DNA from: Henricia sp. BOLD:AAB3569
Lineage: Eukaryota; Echinodermata; Asteroidea; Spinulosida; Echinasteridae
Assembly: GCA_037783545.1 (NCBI GenBank)
Contig: JBBELK010000213.1
Span: 558,001 to 622,000 of the forward strand
Length of the DNA stretch: 64,000 bases
Reading direction: 5' to 3'
The notes beneath the pieces are model-generated. The model saw only the letters and a list, made by a program, of their open reading frames with translations. It searched no databases and was not told the origin of the DNA. Positions within the stretch are counted from its first letter, which is position 1. Each line of letters begins with the position of its first letter. The translations under genes were made by a program, and so were the position numbers. Positions 12,446 through 26,757 of the stretch are shown piece by piece.

Positions 12446-15400
12446 GTGGCTGTCCGTGTACTCCTGATCACTCGTGCGCATGCTCAGTCTTGTTTGGGAC
12501 GGGAATTTGGTCAAAGTCAAGTCCAAACGTCCGCAAATGTGGAAGTCAATAAATTTTCCGACGCACTTCAAATTTTGCATGCTCCAAACAGTCTATATTC
12601 CGCACTTGTCCTGAAAAATTGGCAGACTTTCGCCCGGAAATGGCCGAGAAATTTCAGAGTTGAAGGGAAAACTGGGCTTGGGCTTCCTGCCTGCTCTGCA
12701 GACCGTGGCTGTCCGTGTACTCCTGATCACTCGTGCGCATGCTCAGTCTTGTTTGGGACGGGAATTTGGTCAAAGTGTGGTCCAAACGTCGTCAAATTTG
12801 GAAGTCAAGAAATTTTCCGACGAACTTCAAATTTTGCATGCTCCAAACAGTCTATATTCCGCACTTGTCTTGAAAAATTGACAGACTTTCGCCGGGAAAT
12901 GGCCGAGAAATTTCAGAGTTTAGGGAAAACTGGGCTCGGGCTTCCTGCCTGCTCTGCAGACCGTGGCTGTCCGTGTACTCCTGATCACTCGTGCGCATGC
13001 TCAGTCTTGTTTGGGACGGGAATTTGGTCAAAGTGTGGTCTAAACGTCGGCAAATTTGGAAGTCAAGAAATTATCCGACGAACTTCAAATTTTGCATGCC
13101 CCAAACAGTCTATATTCCGCACTTGTCTTGAAAAATTGACAGACTTTCGCCGGGAAATGGTCGAGAAATTTCAGAGTTTAGGGAAAACTGGGCTCGGGCT
13201 TCCTGCCTGCTCTGCAGACCGTGGCTGTCCGTGTACTCCTGATCACTCGTGCGCATGCTCAGTCTTGTTTGGGACGGGAATTTGGTCAAAGTGTGGTCCA
13301 AACGTCGGCAAATTTGGAAGTCAAGAAATTTTCCGACGAACTTCAAATTGTGCATGCTCCAAACAGTCTATATTCCGCACTTGTCCTGAAAAATTGACAG
13401 ACTTTCGCCGGGAAATGGCCGAGAAATTTCAGAGTTTAGGGAAAACTGGGCTCGGGCTTCCTGCCTGCTCTGCAGACCGTGGCTGTCCGTGTACTCCTGA
13501 TCACTCGTGCGCATGCTCAGTCTTGTTTGGGACGGGAATTTGGTCAAAGTGTGGTCCAAACGTCGGCAAATTTGGAAGTCAAGAAATTTTCCGACGAACT
13601 TCAAATTTTGCATGCTCCAAACAGTCTATATTCCGCACTTGTCTTGAAAAATTGACAGACTTTCGCCGGGAAATGGCCGAGAAATTTCAGAGTTTAGGGA
13701 AAACTGGGCTCGGGCTTCCTGCCTGCTCTGCAGACCGTGGCTGTCCGTGTACTCCTGATCACTCGTGCGCATGCTCAGTCTTGTTTGGGACGGGAATTTG
13801 GTCAAAGTGTGGTCCAAACGTCGGCAAATTTGGAAGTCAAGAAATTTTCCGACGAACTTCAAATTTTGCATGCTCCAAACAGTCTATATTCCGCACTTGT
13901 CTTGAAAAATTGACAGACTTTCGCCGGGAAATGGCCGAGAAATTTCAGAGTTTAGGGAAAACTGGGCTCGGGCTTCCTGCCTGCTCTGCAGACCGTGGCT
14001 GTCCGTGTACTCCTGATCACTCGTGCGCATGCTCAGTCTTGTTTGGGACGGGAATTTGGTCAAAGTGTGGTCTAAACGTCGGCAAATTTGGAAGTCAAGA
14101 AATTATCCGACGAACTTCAAATTTTGCATGCCCCAAACAGTCTATATTCCGCACTTGTCTTGAAAAATTGACAGACTTTCGCCGGGAAATGGTCGAGAAA
14201 TTTCAGAGTTTAGGGAAAACTGGGCTCGGGCTTCCTGCCTGCTCTGCAGACCGTGGCTGTCCGTGTACTCATGATCACTCGTGCGCATGCTCGGTCTTGT
14301 TTGGGACAGGAATTTGGTCAAAGTGTGGTCCAAACGTCGGCAAATTTGGAAGTCAAGACATTTTCCGACGAACTTCAAATTTTGCACGCTCTAAACAGTC
14401 TATATTCCGCACTTGTCCTGAAAAATTGACAGACTTTCGCCGGGAAATGGCCGAGAAATTTCAGAGTTTAGGGAAAACTGGGCTCGGGCTTCCTGCCTGG
14501 TCTGCAGACCGTGGCTGTCCGTGTACTCCTGACTCGTGCGCATGCTCAGTCTTGTTTGGGACGGGAATTTGGTCAAAGTGTGGTCCAAACGTCGGCAAAT
14601 TTGGAAGTCAAGAAATTTTCCGACGAACTTCAAATTGTGCATGCTCCAAACAGTCTATATTCCGTACTTGTCGTTGAAAATTGACAGACTTTCGCCGGAA
14701 AATGGCCGAGAAATTTCAGAGTTTAGGGAAAACTGGGCTGGGGCTTCCTGCCTGCTCTGCAGACCGTGGCTGTCCGTGTACTCATGATCACTCGTGCGCA
14801 TGCTTGGTCTTGTTTGTGACAGGAATTTGATCAAAGTGTGGTCCAAACGTCGGCAAATTTGGAAGTCAAGACATTTTCCGACGAACTTCAAATTTTGCAC
14901 GCTCTAAACAGTCTATATTCCGCACTTGTCCTGAAAATTTGACAGACTTTCGCCGGGAAATGGCCGAGAAATGTCAGAGTTTAGGGAAAACTGGGCTCGT
15001 GCTTCCTGCCTGGTCTGCAGACCGTGGCTGTCCGTGTACTCCTGATCACTCGTGCGCATGCTCAGTCTTGTTTGGGACGGGAATTTGGTCAAAGTCAAGT
15101 CCAAACGTCGGCAAATGTGGAAGTCAATAAATTTTCCGACGCACTTCAAATTTTGCATGCTCCAAACAGTCTATATTCCGCACTTGTCCTGAAAAATTGG
15201 CAGACTTTCGCCCGGAAATGGCCGAGAAATTTCAGAGTTGAAGGGAAAACTGGGCTTGGGCTTCCTGCCTGCTCTGCAGACCGTGGCTGTCCGTGTACTC
15301 CTGATCACTCGTGCGCATGCTCAGTCTTGTTTGGGACGGGAATTTGGTCAAAGTGTGGTCCAAACGTCGGCAAATTTGGAAGTCAAGAAATTTTCCGACG

Positions 15401-15540
15401 AACTTCAAATTGTGCATGCTCCAAACAGTCTATATTCCGCACTTGTCCTGAAAAATTGACAGACTTTCGCCGGGAAATGGCCGAGAAATTTCAGAGTTTA
15501 GGGAAAACTGGGCTCGGGCTTCCTGCCTGCTCTGCAGACC
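12446..15540. repeat. 12-mer HOR (3,095 bp), copy 3
   Basis: Directly adjacent to copy 2 and matching it monomer for monomer. The following block starts the same way but carries GTCGGCAAATG (15624 region) where the first monomer of each 12-mer copy has GTCCGCAAATG, marking the end of the strict 12-mer series. Confidence 0.85.
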
Positions 15541-18500
15541 GTGGCTGTCCGTGTACTCCTGATCACTCGTGCGCATGCTCAGTCTTGTTTGGGACGGGAA
15601 TTTGGTCAAAGTCAAGTCCAAACGTCGGCAAATGTGGAAGTCAATAAATTTTCCGACGCACTTCAAATTTTGCATGCTCCAAACAGTCTATATTCCGCAC
15701 TTGTCCTGAAAAATTGGCAGACTTTCGCCCGGAAATGGCCGAGAAATTTCAGAGTTGAAGGGAAAACTGGGCTTGGGCTTCCTGCCTGCTCTGCAGACCG
15801 TGGCTGTCCGTGTACTCCTGATCACTCGTGCGCATGCTCAGTCTTGTTTGGGACGGGAATTTGGTCAAAGTGTGGTCCAAACGTCGGCAAATTTGGAAGT
15901 CAAGAAATTTTCCGACGAACTTCAAATTGTGCATGCTCCAAACAGTCTATATTCCGCACTTGTCCTGAAAAATTGACAGACTTTCGCCGGGAAATGGCCG
16001 AGAAATTTCAGAGTTTAGGGAAAACTGGGCTCGGGCTTCCTGCCTGCTCTGCAGACCGTGGCTGTCCGTGTACTCCTGATCACTCGTGCGCATGCTCAGT
16101 CTTGTTTGGGACGGGAATTTGGTCAAAGTGTGGTCCAAACGTCGGCAAATTTGGAAGTCAAGAAATTTTCCGACGAACTTCAAATTTTGCATGCTCCAAA
16201 CAGTCTATATTCCGCACTTGTCTTGAAAAATTGACAGACTTTCGCCGGGAAATGGCCGAGAAATTTCAGAGTTTAGGGAAAACTGGGCTCGGGCTTCCTG
16301 CCTGCTCTGCAGACCGTGGCTGTCCGTGTACTCCTGATCACTCGTGCGCATGCTCAGTCTTGTTTGGGACGGGAATTTGGTCAAAGTGTGGTCCAAACGT
16401 CGGCAAATTTGGAGGTCAAGTAATTTTCCGACGAACTTCAAATTTTGCATGCTCCAAACAGTCTATATTCCGCACTTGTCTTGAAAAATTGACAGACTTT
16501 CGCCGGGAAATGGCCGAGAAATTTCAGAGTTTAGGGAAAACTGGGCTCGGGCTTCCTGCCTGCTCTGCAGACCGTGGCTGTCCGTGTACTCCTGATCACT
16601 CGTGCGCATGCTCAGTCTTGTTTGGGACGGGAATTTGGTCAAAGTGTGGTCTAAACGTCGGCAAATTTGGAAGTCAAGAAATTATCCGACGAACTTCAAA
16701 TTTTGCATGCCCCAAACAGTCTATATTCCGCACTTGTCTTGAAAAATTGACAGACTTTCGCCGGGAAATGGTCGAGAAATTTCAGAGTTTAGGGAAAACT
16801 GGGCTCGGGCTTCCTGCCTGCTCTGCAGACCGTGGCTGTCCGTGTACTCATGATCACTCGTGCGCATGCTCGGTCTTGTTTGGGACAGGAATTTGGTCAA
16901 AGTGTGGTCCAAACGTCGGCAAATTTGGAAGTCAAGACATTTTCCGACGAACTTCAAATTTTGCACGCTCTAAACAGTCTATATTCCGCACTTGTCCTGA
17001 AAAATTGACAGACTTTCGCCGGGAAATGGCCGAGAAATTTCAGAGTTTAGGGAAAACTGGGCTCGGGCTTCCTGCCTGGTCTGCAGACCGTGGCTGTCCG
17101 TGTACTCCTGACTCGTGCGCATGCTCAGTCTTGTTTGGGACGGGAATTTGGTCAAAGTGTGGTCCAAACGTCGGCAAATTTGGAAGTCAAGAAATTTTCC
17201 GACGAACTTCAAATTGTGCATGCTCCAAACAGTCTATATTCCGTACTTGTCGTTGAAAATTGACAGACTTTCGCCGGAAAATGGCCGAGAAATTTCAGAG
17301 TTTAGGGAAAACTGGGCTGGGGCTTCCTGCCTGCTCTGCAGACCGTGGCTGTCCGTGTACTCATGATCACTCGTGCGCATGCTTGGTCTTGTTTGTGACA
17401 GGAATTTGATCAAAGTGTGGTCCAAACGTCGGCAAATTTGGAAGTCAAGACATTTTCCGACGAACTTCAAATTTTGCACGCTCTAAACAGTCTATATTCC
17501 GCACTTGTCCTGAAAAATTGACAGACTTTCGCCGGGAAATGGCCGAGAAATTTCAGAGTTTAGGGAAAACTGAGCTCGGGCTTCCTGCCTGGTCTGCAGA
17601 CCGTGGCTGTCCGTGTACTCCTGACTCGTGCGCATGCTCAGTCTTGTTTGGGACGGGAATTTGGTCAAAGTGTGGTCCAAACGTCGGCAAATTTGGAAGT
17701 CAAGAAATTTTCCGACGAACTTCAAATTGTGCATGCTCCAAACAGTCTATATTCCGTACTTGTCCAGGAAAATTGACAGACTTTCGCCGGGAAATGGCAG
17801 AGAAATTTCAGAGTTTAGGGAAAACTGGGCTGGGGCTTCCTGCCTGCTCTGCAGACGTGGCTGTGCGTGGTACTCCTGATCACTCGTGCGCATGCTCAGT
17901 CTTGTTTGGGACGGGAATTTGGTCAAAGTGTGGTCCAAACGTCGGCAAATTTGGAAGTCAAGAAATTTTCCGACGAACTTCAAATTTTGCATGCTCCAAA
18001 CAGTCTATATTCCGCACTTGTCTTGAAAAATTGACAGACTTTCGCCGGGAAATGGTCGAGAAATTTCAGAGTTTAGGGAAAACTGGGCTCGGGCTTCCTG
18101 CCTGCTCTGCAGACCGTGGCTGTCCGTGTACTCCTGATCACTCGTGCGCATGCTCAGTCTTGTTTGGGACGGGAATTTGGTCAAAGTGTGGTCCAAACGT
18201 CGGCAAATTTGGAAGTCAAGAAATTTTCCGACGAACTTCAAATTTTGCATGCTCCAAACAGTCTATATTCCGCACTTGTCTTGAAAAATTGACAGACTTT
18301 CGCCGGGAAATGGCCGAGAAATTTCAGAGTTTAGGGAAAACTGGGCTCGGGCTTCCTGCCTGCTCTGCAGACCGTGGCTGTCCGTGTACTCCTGATCACT
18401 CGTGCGCATGCTCAGTCTTGTTTGGGACGGGAATTTGGTCAAAGTGTGGTCTAAACGTCGGCAAATTTGGAAGTCAAGAAATTATCCGACGAACTTCAAA

Positions 18501-18917
18501 TTTTGCATGCCCCAAACAGTCTATATTCCGCACTTGTCTTGAAAAATTGACAGACTTTCGCCGGGAAATGGTCGAGAAATTTCAGAGTTTAGGGAAAACT
18601 GGGCTCGGGCTTCCTGCCTGCTCTGCAGACCGTGGCTGTCCGTGTACTCATGATCACTCGTGCGCATGCTCGGTCTTGTTTGGGACAGGAATTTGGTCAA
18701 AGTGTGGTCCAAACGTCGGCAAATTTGGAAGTCAAGACATTTTCCGACGAACTTCAAATTTTGCACGCTCTAAACAGTCTATATTCCGCACTTGTCCTGA
18801 AAAATTGACAGACTTTCGCCGGGAAATGGCCGAGAAATTTCAGAGTTTAGGGAAAACTGGGCTCGGGCTTCCTGCCTGCTCTGCAGACCGTGGCTGTCCG
18901 TGTACTCATGATCACTC
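15541..18917. repeat. Transition block between 12-mer and 14-mer HORs
   Basis: Starts in 12-mer order and lacks several internal monomers, then changes to an arrangement in which 255-bp monomers with GAGCTCGGG and GTCCAGGAAAATTG appear. Unique variants here include GGAGGTCAAGTAATTTTCC (about 16411) and the double-indel monomer at 17851-17880. No clean internal HOR period longer than a few monomers was found. Confidence 0.6.
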
Positions 18918-21900
18918 GTGCGCATGCTCGGTCTTGTTTGGGACAGGAATTTGGTCAAAGTGTGGTCCAAACGTCGGCAAATTTGGAAGTCAAGAAATTT
19001 TCCGACGAACTTCAAATTGTGCATGCTCCAAACAGTCTATATTCCGTACTTGTCGTGGAAAATTGACAGACTTTCGCCGGAAAATGGCCGAGAAATTTCA
19101 GAGTTTAGGGAAAACTGGGCTGGGGCTTCCTGCCTGCTCTGCAGACCGTGGCTGTCCGTGTACTCATGATCACTCGTGCGCATGCTTGGTCTTGTTTGTG
19201 ACAGGAATTTGATCAAAGTGTGGTCCAAACGTCGGCAAATTTGGAAGTCAAGACATTTTCCGACGAACTTCAAATTTTGCACGCTCTAAACAGTCTATAT
19301 TCCGCACTTGTCCTGAAAAATTGACAGACTTTCGCCGGGAAATGGCCGAGAAATTTCAGAGTTTAGGGAAAACTGAGCTCGGGCTTCCTTCCTGGTCTGC
19401 AGACCGTGGCTGTCCGTGTACTCCTGACTCGTGCGCATGCTCAGTCTTGTTTGGGACGGGAATTTGGTCAAAGTGTGGTCCAAACGTCGGCAAATTTGGA
19501 AGTCAAGAAATTTTCCGACGAACTTCAAATTGTGCATGCTCCAAACAGTCTATATTCCGTACTTGTCCAGGAAAATTGACAGACTTTCGCCGGGAAATGG
19601 CAGAGAAATTTCAGAGTTTAGGGAAAACTGGGCTGGGGCTTCCTGCCTGCTCTGCAGACGTGGCTGTCCGTGTACTCCTGACTCGTGCGCATGCTCAGTC
19701 TTGTTTGGGACGGGAATTTGGTCAAAGTGTGGTCCAAACGTCGGCAAATTTGGAAGTCATGAAATTTTCGGACGAACTTCAAATTTTGCATGCTCAAAAC
19801 AGTCTATATTCCGCACTTGTCCTGAAAAATTGACAGACTTTCGCCGGGAAATGGCCGAGAAATTTCAGAGTTTAGGGAAAACTGGGCTCGGGCTTCCTGC
19901 CTGCTCTGCAGACCGTGGCTGTCCGTGTACTCCTGATCACTCGTGCGCATGCTCAGTCTTGTTTGGGACGGGAATTTGGTCAAAGTGTGGTCCAAACGTC
20001 GGCAAATTTGGAAGTCAATAAATTTTCCGACGAACTTCAAATTTTGCATGCTCCAAACAGTCTATATTCCGCACTTGTCTTGAAAAATTGACAGACTTTC
20101 GCCGGGAAATGGCCGAGAAATTTCAGAGTTTAGGGAAAACTGGGCTCGGGCTTCTTGCCTGCTCTGCAGACCGTGGCTGTCCGTGTACTCCTGATCACTC
20201 GTGCGCATGCTCAGTCTTGTTTGGGACGGGAATTTGGTCAAAGTGTGGTCTAAACGTCGGCAAATTTGGAAGTCAAGAAATTATTCGACGAACTTCAAAT
20301 TTTGCATGCCCCAAACAGTCTATATTCCGCACTTGTCTTGAAAAATTGACAGACTTTCGCCGGGAAATGGTCGAGAAATTTCAGAGTTTAGGGAAAACTG
20401 GGCTCGGGCTTCCTGCCTGCTCTGCAGACGTGGCTGTCCGTGTACTCCTGATCACTCGTGCGCATGCTCAGTCTTGTTTGGGACGGGAATTTGGTCAAAG
20501 TGTGGTCCAAACGTCGGCAAATTTGGAAGTCAAGAAATTTTCCGACGAACTTCAAATTGTGCATGCTCCAAACAGTCTATATTCCGCACTTGTCCTGAAA
20601 AATTGACAGACTTTCGCCGGGAAATGGCCGAGAAATTTCAGAGTTTAGGGAAAACTGGGCTCGGGCTTCCTGCCTGCTCTGCAGACCGTGGCTGTCCGTG
20701 TACTCCTGATCACTCGTGCGCATGCTCAGTCTTGTTTGGGACGGGAATTTGGTCAAAGTGTGGTCCAAACGTCGGCAAATTTGGAAGTCAAGAAATTTTC
20801 CGACGAACTTCAAATTTTGCATGCTCCAAACAGTCTATATTCCGCACTTGTCTTGAAAAATTGACAGACTTTCGCCGGGAAATGGCCGAGAAATTTCAGA
20901 GTTTAGGGAAAACTGGGCTCGGGCTTCCTGCCTGCTCTGCAGACTGTGGCTGTCCGTGTACTCCTGATCACTCGTGCGCATGCTCAGTCTTGTTTGGGAC
21001 GGGAATTTGGTCAAAGTGTGGTCCAAACGTCGGCAAATTTGGAAGTCAAGAAATTTTCCGACGAACTTCAAATTTTGCATGCTCCAAACAGTCTATATTC
21101 CGCACTTGTCTTGAAAAATTGACAGACTTTCGCCGGGAAATGGCCGAGAAATTTCAGAGTTTAGGGAAAACTGGGCTCGGGCTTCCTGCCTGCTCTGCAG
21201 ACCGTGGCTGTCCGTGTACTCCTGATCACTCGTGCGCATGCTCAGTCTTGTTTGGGACGGGAATTTGGTCAAAGTGTGGTCCAAACGTCGGCAAATTTGG
21301 AAGTCAAGAAATTTTCCGACGAACTTCAAATTGTGCATGCTCCAAACAGTCTATATTCCGTACTTGTCCTGGAAAATTGACAGACTTTCGCCGGGAAATG
21401 GCCGAGAAATTTCAGAGTTTATGGAAAACTGGGCTGGGGCTTCCTGCCTGCTCTGCAGACCGTGGCTGTCCGTGTACTCATGATCACTCGTGCGCATGCT
21501 CAGTCTTGTTTGGGACGGGAATTTGGTCAAAGTGTGGTCCAAACGTCGGCAAATTTGGAAGTCAAGAAATTTTCCGACGAACTTCAAATTTTGCATGCTC
21601 CAAACAGTCTATATTCCGCACTTGTCTTGAAAAATTGACAGACTTTCGCCGGGAAATGGTCGAGAAATTTCAGAGTTTAGGGAAAACTGGGCTCGGGCTT
21701 CCTGCCTGCTCTGCAGACCGTGGCTGTCCGTGTACTCCTGATCACTCGTGCGCATGCTCAGTCTTGTTTGGGACGGGAATTTGGTCAAAGTGTGGTCCAA
21801 ACGTCGGCAAATTTGGAAGTCAAGAAATTTTCCGACGAACTTCAAATTTTGCATGCTCCAAACAGTCTATATTCCGCACTTGTCTTGAAAAATTGACAGA

Positions 21901-22521
21901 CTTTCGCCGGGAAATGGCCGAGAAATTTCAGAGTTTAGGGAAAACTGGGCTCGGGCTTCCTGCCTGCTCTGCAGACCGTGGCTGTCCGTGTACTCCTGAT
22001 CACTCGTGCGCATGCTCAGTCTTGTTTGGGACGGGAATTTGGTCAAAGTGTGGTCTAAACGTCGGCAAATTTGGAAGTCAAGAAATTATCCGACGAACTT
22101 CAAATTTTGCATGCCCCAAACAGTCTATATTCCGCACTTGTCTTGAAAAATTGACAGACTTTCGCCGGGAAATGGTCGAGAAATTTCAGAGTTTAGGGAA
22201 AACTGGGCTCGGGCTTCCTGCCTGCTCTGCAGACCGTGGCTGTCCGTGTACTCATGATCACTCGTGCGCATGCTCGGTCTTGTTTGGGACAGGAATTTGG
22301 TCAAAGTGTGGTCCAAACGTCGGCAAATTTGGAAGTCAAGACATTTTCCGACGAACTTCAAATTTTGCACGCTCTAAACAGTCTATATTCCGCACTTGTC
22401 CTGAAAAATTGACAGACTTTCGCCGGGAAATGGCCGAGAAATTTCAGAGTTTAGGGAAAACTGGGCTCGGGCTTCCTGCCTGCTCTGCAGACCGTGGCTG
22501 TCCGTGTACTCATGATCACTC
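18918..22521. repeat. 14-mer HOR (3,604 bp), copy 1
   Basis: Monomer order and all frame landmarks recur at +3,604 bp (14 x 258 - 8). Diagnostic sites are CTTCCTTCCTGG (19387), GTCATGAAATTTTCGG (19756), AATAAAT (20017), CTTCTTGCC (20151), TTATTCGACG (20281), GCAGACTGTGG (20939) and GTTTATGG (21418). Each has a counterpart 3,604 bp downstream. Confidence 0.85.
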
Positions 22522-25142
22522 GTGCGCATGCTCGGTCTTGTTTGGGACAGGAATTTGGTCAAAGTGTGGTCCAAACGTCGGCAAATTTGGAAGTCAAGAA
22601 ATTTTCCGACGAACTTCAAATTGTGCATGCTCCAAACAGTCTATATTCCGTACTTGTCGTGGAAAATTGACAGACTTTCGCCGGAAAATGGCCGAGAAAT
22701 TTCAGAGTTTAGGGAAAACTGGGCTGGGGCTTCCTGCCTGCTCTGCAGACCGTGGCTGTCCGTGTACTCATGATCACTCGTGCGCATGCTTGGTCTTGTT
22801 TGTGACAGGAATTTGATCAAAGTGTGGTCCAAACGTCGGCAAATTTGGAAGTCAAGACATTTTCCGACGAACTTCAAATTTTGCACGCTCTAAACAGTCT
22901 ATATTCCGCACTTGTCCTGAAAAATTGACAGACTTTCGCCGGGAAATGGCCGAGAAATTTCAGAGTTTAGGGAAAACTGAGCTCGGGCTTCCTTCCTGGT
23001 CTGCAGACCGTGGCTGTCCGTGTACTCCTGACTCGTGCGCATGCTCAGTCTTGTTTGGGACGGGAATTTGGTCAAAGTGTGGTCCAAACGTCGGCAAATT
23101 TGGAAGTCAAGAAATTTTCCGACGAACTTCAAATTGTGCATGCTCCAAACAGTCTATATTCCGTACTTGTCCAGGAAAATTGACAGACTTTCGCCGGGAA
23201 ATGGCAGAGAAATTTCAGAGTTTAGGGAAAACTGGGCTGGGGCTTCCTGCCTGCTCTGCAGACGTGGCTGTCCGTGTACTCCTGACTCGTGCGCATGCTC
23301 AGTCTTGTTTGGGACGGGAATTTGGTCAAAGTGTGGTCCAAACGTCGGCAAATTTGGAAGTCATGAAATTTTCGGACGAACTTCAAATTTTGCATGCTCA
23401 AAACAGTCTATATTCCGCACTTGTCCTGAAAAATTGACAGACTTTCGCCGGGAAATGGCCGAGAAATTTCAGAGTTTAGGGAAAACTGGGCTCGGGCTTC
23501 CTGCCTGCTCTGCAGACCGTGGCTGTCCGTGTACTCCTGATCACTCGTGCGCATGCTCAGTCTTGTTTGGGACGGGAATTTGGTCAAAGTGTGGTCCAAA
23601 CGTCGGCAAATTTGGAAGTCAATAAATTTTCCGACGAACTTCAAATTTTGCATGCTCCAAACAGTCTATATTCCGCACTTGTCTTGAAAAATTGACAGAC
23701 TTTCGCCGGGAAATGGCCGAGAAATTTCAGAGTTTAGGGAAAACTGGGCTCGGGCTTCTTGCCTGCTCTGCAGACCGTGGCTGTCCGTGTACTCCTGATC
23801 ACTCGTGCGCATGCTCAGTCTTGTTTGGGACGGGAATTTGGTCAAAGTGTGGTCTAAACGTCGGCAAATTTGGAAGTCAAGAAATTATTCGACGAACTTC
23901 AAATTTTGCATGCCCCAAACAGTCTATATTCCGCACTTGTCTTGAAAAATTGACAGACTTTCGCCGGGAAATGGTCGAGAAATTTCAGAGTTTAGGGAAA
24001 ACTGGGCTCGGGCTTCCTGCCTGCTCTGCAGACGTGGCTGTCCGTGTACTCCTGATCACTCGTGCGCATGCTCAGTCTTGTTTGGGACGGGAATTTGGTC
24101 AAAGTGTGGTCCAAACGTCGGCAAATTTGGAAGTCAAGAAATTTTCCGACGAACTTCAAATTGTGCATGCTCCAAACAGTCTATATTCCGCACTTGTCCT
24201 GAAAAATTGACAGACTTTCGCCGGGAAATGGCCGAGAAATTTCAGAGTTTAGGGAAAACTGGGCTCGGGCTTCCTGCCTGCTCTGCAGACCGTGGCTGTC
24301 CGTGTACTCCTGATCACTCGTGCGCATGCTCAGTCTTGTTTGGGACGGGAATTTGGTCAAAGTGTGGTCCAAACGTCGGCAAATTTGGAAGTCAAGAAAT
24401 TTTCCGACGAACTTCAAATTTTGCATGCTCCAAACAGTCTATATTCCGCACTTGTCTTGAAAAATTGACAGACTTTCGCCGGGAAATGGCCGAGAAATTT
24501 CAGAGTTTAGGGAAAACTGGGCTCGGGCTTCCTGCCTGCTCTGCAGACTGTGGCTGTCCGTGTACTCCTGATCACTCGTGCGCATGCTCAGTCTTGTTTG
24601 GGACGGGAATTTGGTCAAAGTGTGGTCCAAACGTCGGCAAATTTGGAAGTCAAGAAATTTTCCGACGAACTTCAAATTTTGCATGCTCCAAACAGTCTAT
24701 ATTCCGCACTTGTCTTGAAAAATTGACAGACTTTCGCCGGGAAATGGCCGAGAAATTTCAGAGTTTAGGGAAAACTGGGCTCGGGCTTCCTGCCTGCTCT
24801 GCAGACCGTGGCTGTCCGTGTACTCCTGATCACTCGTGCGCATGCTCAGTCTTGTTTGGGACGGGAATTTGGTCAAAGTGTGGTCCAAACGTCGGCAAAT
24901 TTGGAAGTCAAGAAATTTTCCGACGAACTTCAAATTGTGCATGCTCCAAACAGTCTATATTCCGTACTTGTCCTGGAAAATTGACAGACTTTCGCCGGGA
25001 AATGGCCGAGAAATTTCAGAGTTTATGGAAAACTGGGCTGGGGCTTCCTGCCTGCTCTGCAGACCGTGGCTGTCCGTGTACTCATGATCACTCGTGCGCA
25101 TGCTCAGTCTTGTTTGGGACGGGAATTTGGTCAAAGTGTGGT
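22522..25142. repeat. 14-mer HOR (3,604 bp), copy 2, truncated
   Basis: Matches copy 1 from 22522 until about 25142. There GGTCTAAACG replaces GGTCCAAACG, and the following monomers belong to the 1,545-bp HOR. About ten of fourteen monomers are present. The switch occurs inside a monomer, producing the chimera listed in the findings. Confidence 0.8.
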
Positions 25143-25212
25143 CTAAACGTCGGCAAATTTGGAAGTCAAGAAATTTTCCGACGAACTTCAAATTTTGCAT
25201 GCCCCAAACAGT

Positions 25213-26757
25213 CTATATTCCGCACTTGTCTTGAAAAATTGACAGACTTTCGCCGTGAAATGGTCGAGAAATTTCAGAGTTTAGGGAAAACTGGGCTCGG
25301 GCTTCCTGCCTGCTCTGCAGACCGTGGCTGTCCGTGTACTCATGATCACTCGTGCGCATGCTCGGTCTTGTTTGGGACAGGAATTTGGTCAAAGTGTGGT
25401 CCAAACGTCGGCAAATTTGGAAGTCAAGACATTTTCCGACGAACTTCAAATTTTGCACGCTCTAAACAGTCTATATTCCGCACTTGTCCTGAAAAATTGA
25501 CAGACTTTCGCCGGGAAATGGCCGAGAAATTTCAGAGTTTAGGGAAAACTGGGCTCGGGCTTCCTGCCTGGTCTGCAGACCGTGGCTGTCCGTGTACTCC
25601 TGACTCGTGCGCATGCTCAGTCTTGTTTGGGACGGGAATTTGGTCAAAGTGTGGTCCAAACGTCGGCAAATTTGGAAGTCAAGAAATTTTCCGACGAACT
25701 TCAAATTGTGCATGCTCCAAACAGTCTATATTCCGTACTTGTCCAGGAAAATTGACAGACTTTCGCCGGGAAATGGCAGAGAAATTTCAGAGTTTAGGGA
25801 AAACTGGGCTCGGGCTTCCTGCCTGCTCTGCAGACCGTGGCTGTCCGTGTACTCCTGATCACTCGTGCGCATGCTCAGTCTTGTTTGGGACGGGAATTTG
25901 GTCAAAGTGTGGTCTAAACGTCGGCAAATTTGGAAGTCAAGAAATTATTCGACGAACTTCAAATTTTGCATGCCCCAAACAGTCTATATTCCGCACTTGT
26001 CTTGAAAAATTGACAGACTTTCGCCGGGAAATGGTCGAGAAATTTCAGAGTTTAGGGAAAACTGGGCTCGGGCTTCCTGCCTGCTCTGCAGACCGTGGCT
26101 GTCCGTGTACTCCTGATCACTCGTGCGCATGCTCAGTCTTGTTTGGGACGGGAATTTGGTCAAAGTGTGGTCCAAACGTCGGCAAATTTGGAAGTCAAGA
26201 AATTTTCCGACGAACTTCAAATTGTGCATGCTCCAAACAGTCTATATTCCGTACTTGTCCTGGAAAATTGACAGACTTTCGCCGGGAAATGGCCGAGAAA
26301 TTTCAGAGTTTATGGAAAACTGGGCTGGGGCTTCCTGCCTGCTCTGCAGACCGTGGCTGTCCGTGTACTCATGATCACTCGTGCGCATGCTTGGTCTTGT
26401 TTGGGACAGGAATTTGGTCAAAGTGTGGTCCAAACGTCGGCAAATTTGGAAGTCAAGAAATTTTCCGACGAACTTCAAATTTTGCACGCTCTAAACAGTC
26501 TATATTCCGCACTTGTCCTGAAAAATTGACAGACTTTCGCCGGGAAATGGCCGAGAAATTTCAGAGTTTAGGGAAAACTGGGCTCGGGCTTCCTGCCTGC
26601 TCTGCAGACCGTGGCTGTCCGTGTACTCCTGATCACTCGTGCGCATGCTCAGTCTTGTTTGGGACGGGAATTTGGTCAAAGTGTGGTCTAAACGTCGGCA
26701 AATTTGGAAGTCAAGAAATTATTCGACGAACTTCAAATTTTGCATGCCCCAAACAGT
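25213..26757. repeat. 6-mer HOR (1,545 bp), copy 1
   Basis: Six monomers, one of 255 bp, with landmarks recurring at +1,545 bp. Diagnostic sites are CGCCGTGAAATGG (25251), GTCCAGGAAAATTG (25741) and GTTTATGG (26309) followed by GCTTGGTCTTGTTTGGGAC. Confidence 0.8.
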
